NCBI RefSeq assembly: GCF_003703975.1
Contig: NZ_QTJY01000013.1
Span: 124,001 to 188,000 of the forward strand
DNA from: Larkinella soli
GTDB lineage: Bacteria; Bacteroidota; Bacteroidia; Cytophagales; Spirosomataceae
Length of the DNA stretch: 64,000 nt
Reading direction: 5' to 3'
Shown in pieces: positions 63,798 through 64,000 of the stretch. How positions within the stretch are numbered: the stretch's first letter is position 1; the number at the start of each line of letters is the position of its first letter. A model generated the notes under the pieces. That model was not told the origin of the DNA, ran no database searches, and saw only the letters and a list, made by a program, of their open reading frames with translations. The translations under genes were made by a program, and so were the position numbers.

Positions 63798-64000
63798 TTA
63801 GTTGATGATCGAGTCGATCAGCCAGGTCACGACGGACACCAGAAGGCTGAACAGCAGGGCGGCTATGAAACCGCTCACCCCGAAGCCGGCGACCAGATAG
63901 TCGGTCAGATAGACCATCAGGACGTTGAGGACCAGATAGAACAGCCCGAGGGTGAGGATGGTGATCGGAATGGTGAGAAAAACAAGAATTGGTTTGACGA
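63798..64000 (-). CDS. Phage-holin-IV-like membrane protein, C-terminal part (cut by window edge)
   Basis: The last 67 codons of a minus-strand gene; the stop is TTA at 63798-63800. The translation is very hydrophobic and includes VKPILVFLTIPITILTLG, then LFYLVLNVLMVYLTDYL, and ends VVTWLIDSIIN. This is the pattern of the four-helix PF04020 family (Phage_holin_4_2, YvlD-like), common in bacterial chromosomes and not evidence of a prophage. The start lies beyond the window. Confidence 0.78.
   Translation of the reverse strand, partial: VKPILVFLTIPITILTLGLFYLVLNVLMVYLTDYLVAGFGVSGFIAALLFSLLVSVVTWLIDSIIN

Noticed and set aside
63782-63798. CACCTCC before the secreted unknown's start as a ribosome site
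   Set aside because: The minus-strand sequence is the anti-Shine-Dalgarno sense, not the Shine-Dalgarno, so it cannot pair with 16S rRNA.
63798-64000. Prophage remnant
   Set aside because: The PF04020 holin-like family is widespread as an ordinary chromosomal membrane protein and no phage gene is near.

Overview
This 64 kb window is chromosomal DNA of a Bacteroidota member, most likely order Cytophagales (Spirosoma/Larkinella-like; genus is inference). Direct signs are a SusC/SusD outer-membrane pair, the PorU sortase and PorV of the type IX secretion system, CarboxypepD_reg-type TonB-dependent receptors, a carotenoid crtB/crtI locus with an ECF sigma factor, start codons without Shine-Dalgarno sequences, and many upstream matches to the Bacteroidota -7 element TAnnTTTG. 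By eye the DNA is GC-rich (high fifties percent) with AT-rich intergenic spacers. No rRNA, tRNA, CRISPR array, IS element or prophage was recognised.

Layout. 1-4.0 kb: 3' part of sbcD and complete sbcC (DNA-end nuclease). 4.0-6.4 kb: fabI and an rRNA m5C methyltransferase on the minus strand. 6.6-11.3 kb: an orphan SusC/SusD pair. 11.4-18.8 kb, minus: lon, then the GH3-like / dxr / rseP / DUF6702 group. 19-21.6 kb: mreBCD. 21.7-24.2 kb: glpK and a DnaQ-fold exonuclease. 24.2-29.6 kb: nuoKLMN, the membrane arm of complex I, with its own promoter and without the other nuo genes. 29.6-31.1 kb: GtrA-like protein, tiny lipoprotein, SprT-like protein. 31.1-37.3 kb: porU, porV and an M16 homologue lacking the zinc motif. 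37.3-39.5 kb, minus: PfkB kinase and a GNAT-like protein. 39.6-42.6 kb: cysS, M28 lipoprotein, small lipoprotein. 42.6-44.9 kb, minus: ECF sigma, RsrA-like anti-sigma, gmk, nadD. 45-49.5 kb: MIP channel, purB, proC, TlpA-like protein. 49.5-54.3 kb, minus: gatB, crtB, crtI, ECF sigma. 54.3-57.1 kb: an AT-rich regulatory spacer and a TonB-dependent receptor. 57-64 kb: YeeZ-like protein, serine hydrolase, Cys-rich unknown, OmpA/PD40 protein, small membrane protein, LOG protein, secreted unknown and the end of a holin-like membrane protein.

How the genes fit together. Most are housekeeping functions: cell shape, respiration, isoprenoid precursor to carotenoid synthesis (dxr, crtB, crtI), envelope proteolysis (RseP, Lon), translation (cysS, gatB), nucleotide/NAD synthesis, and outer-membrane import and export. 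The items most worth a second look are regulatory: a SigR/RsrA-like thiol-stress pair with an altered zinc ligand, a palindrome laid over the promoter of the 54.7 kb receptor, and a cluster of TTCCACA-type motifs just upstream of it. I found no convincing wholly new multi-gene system.
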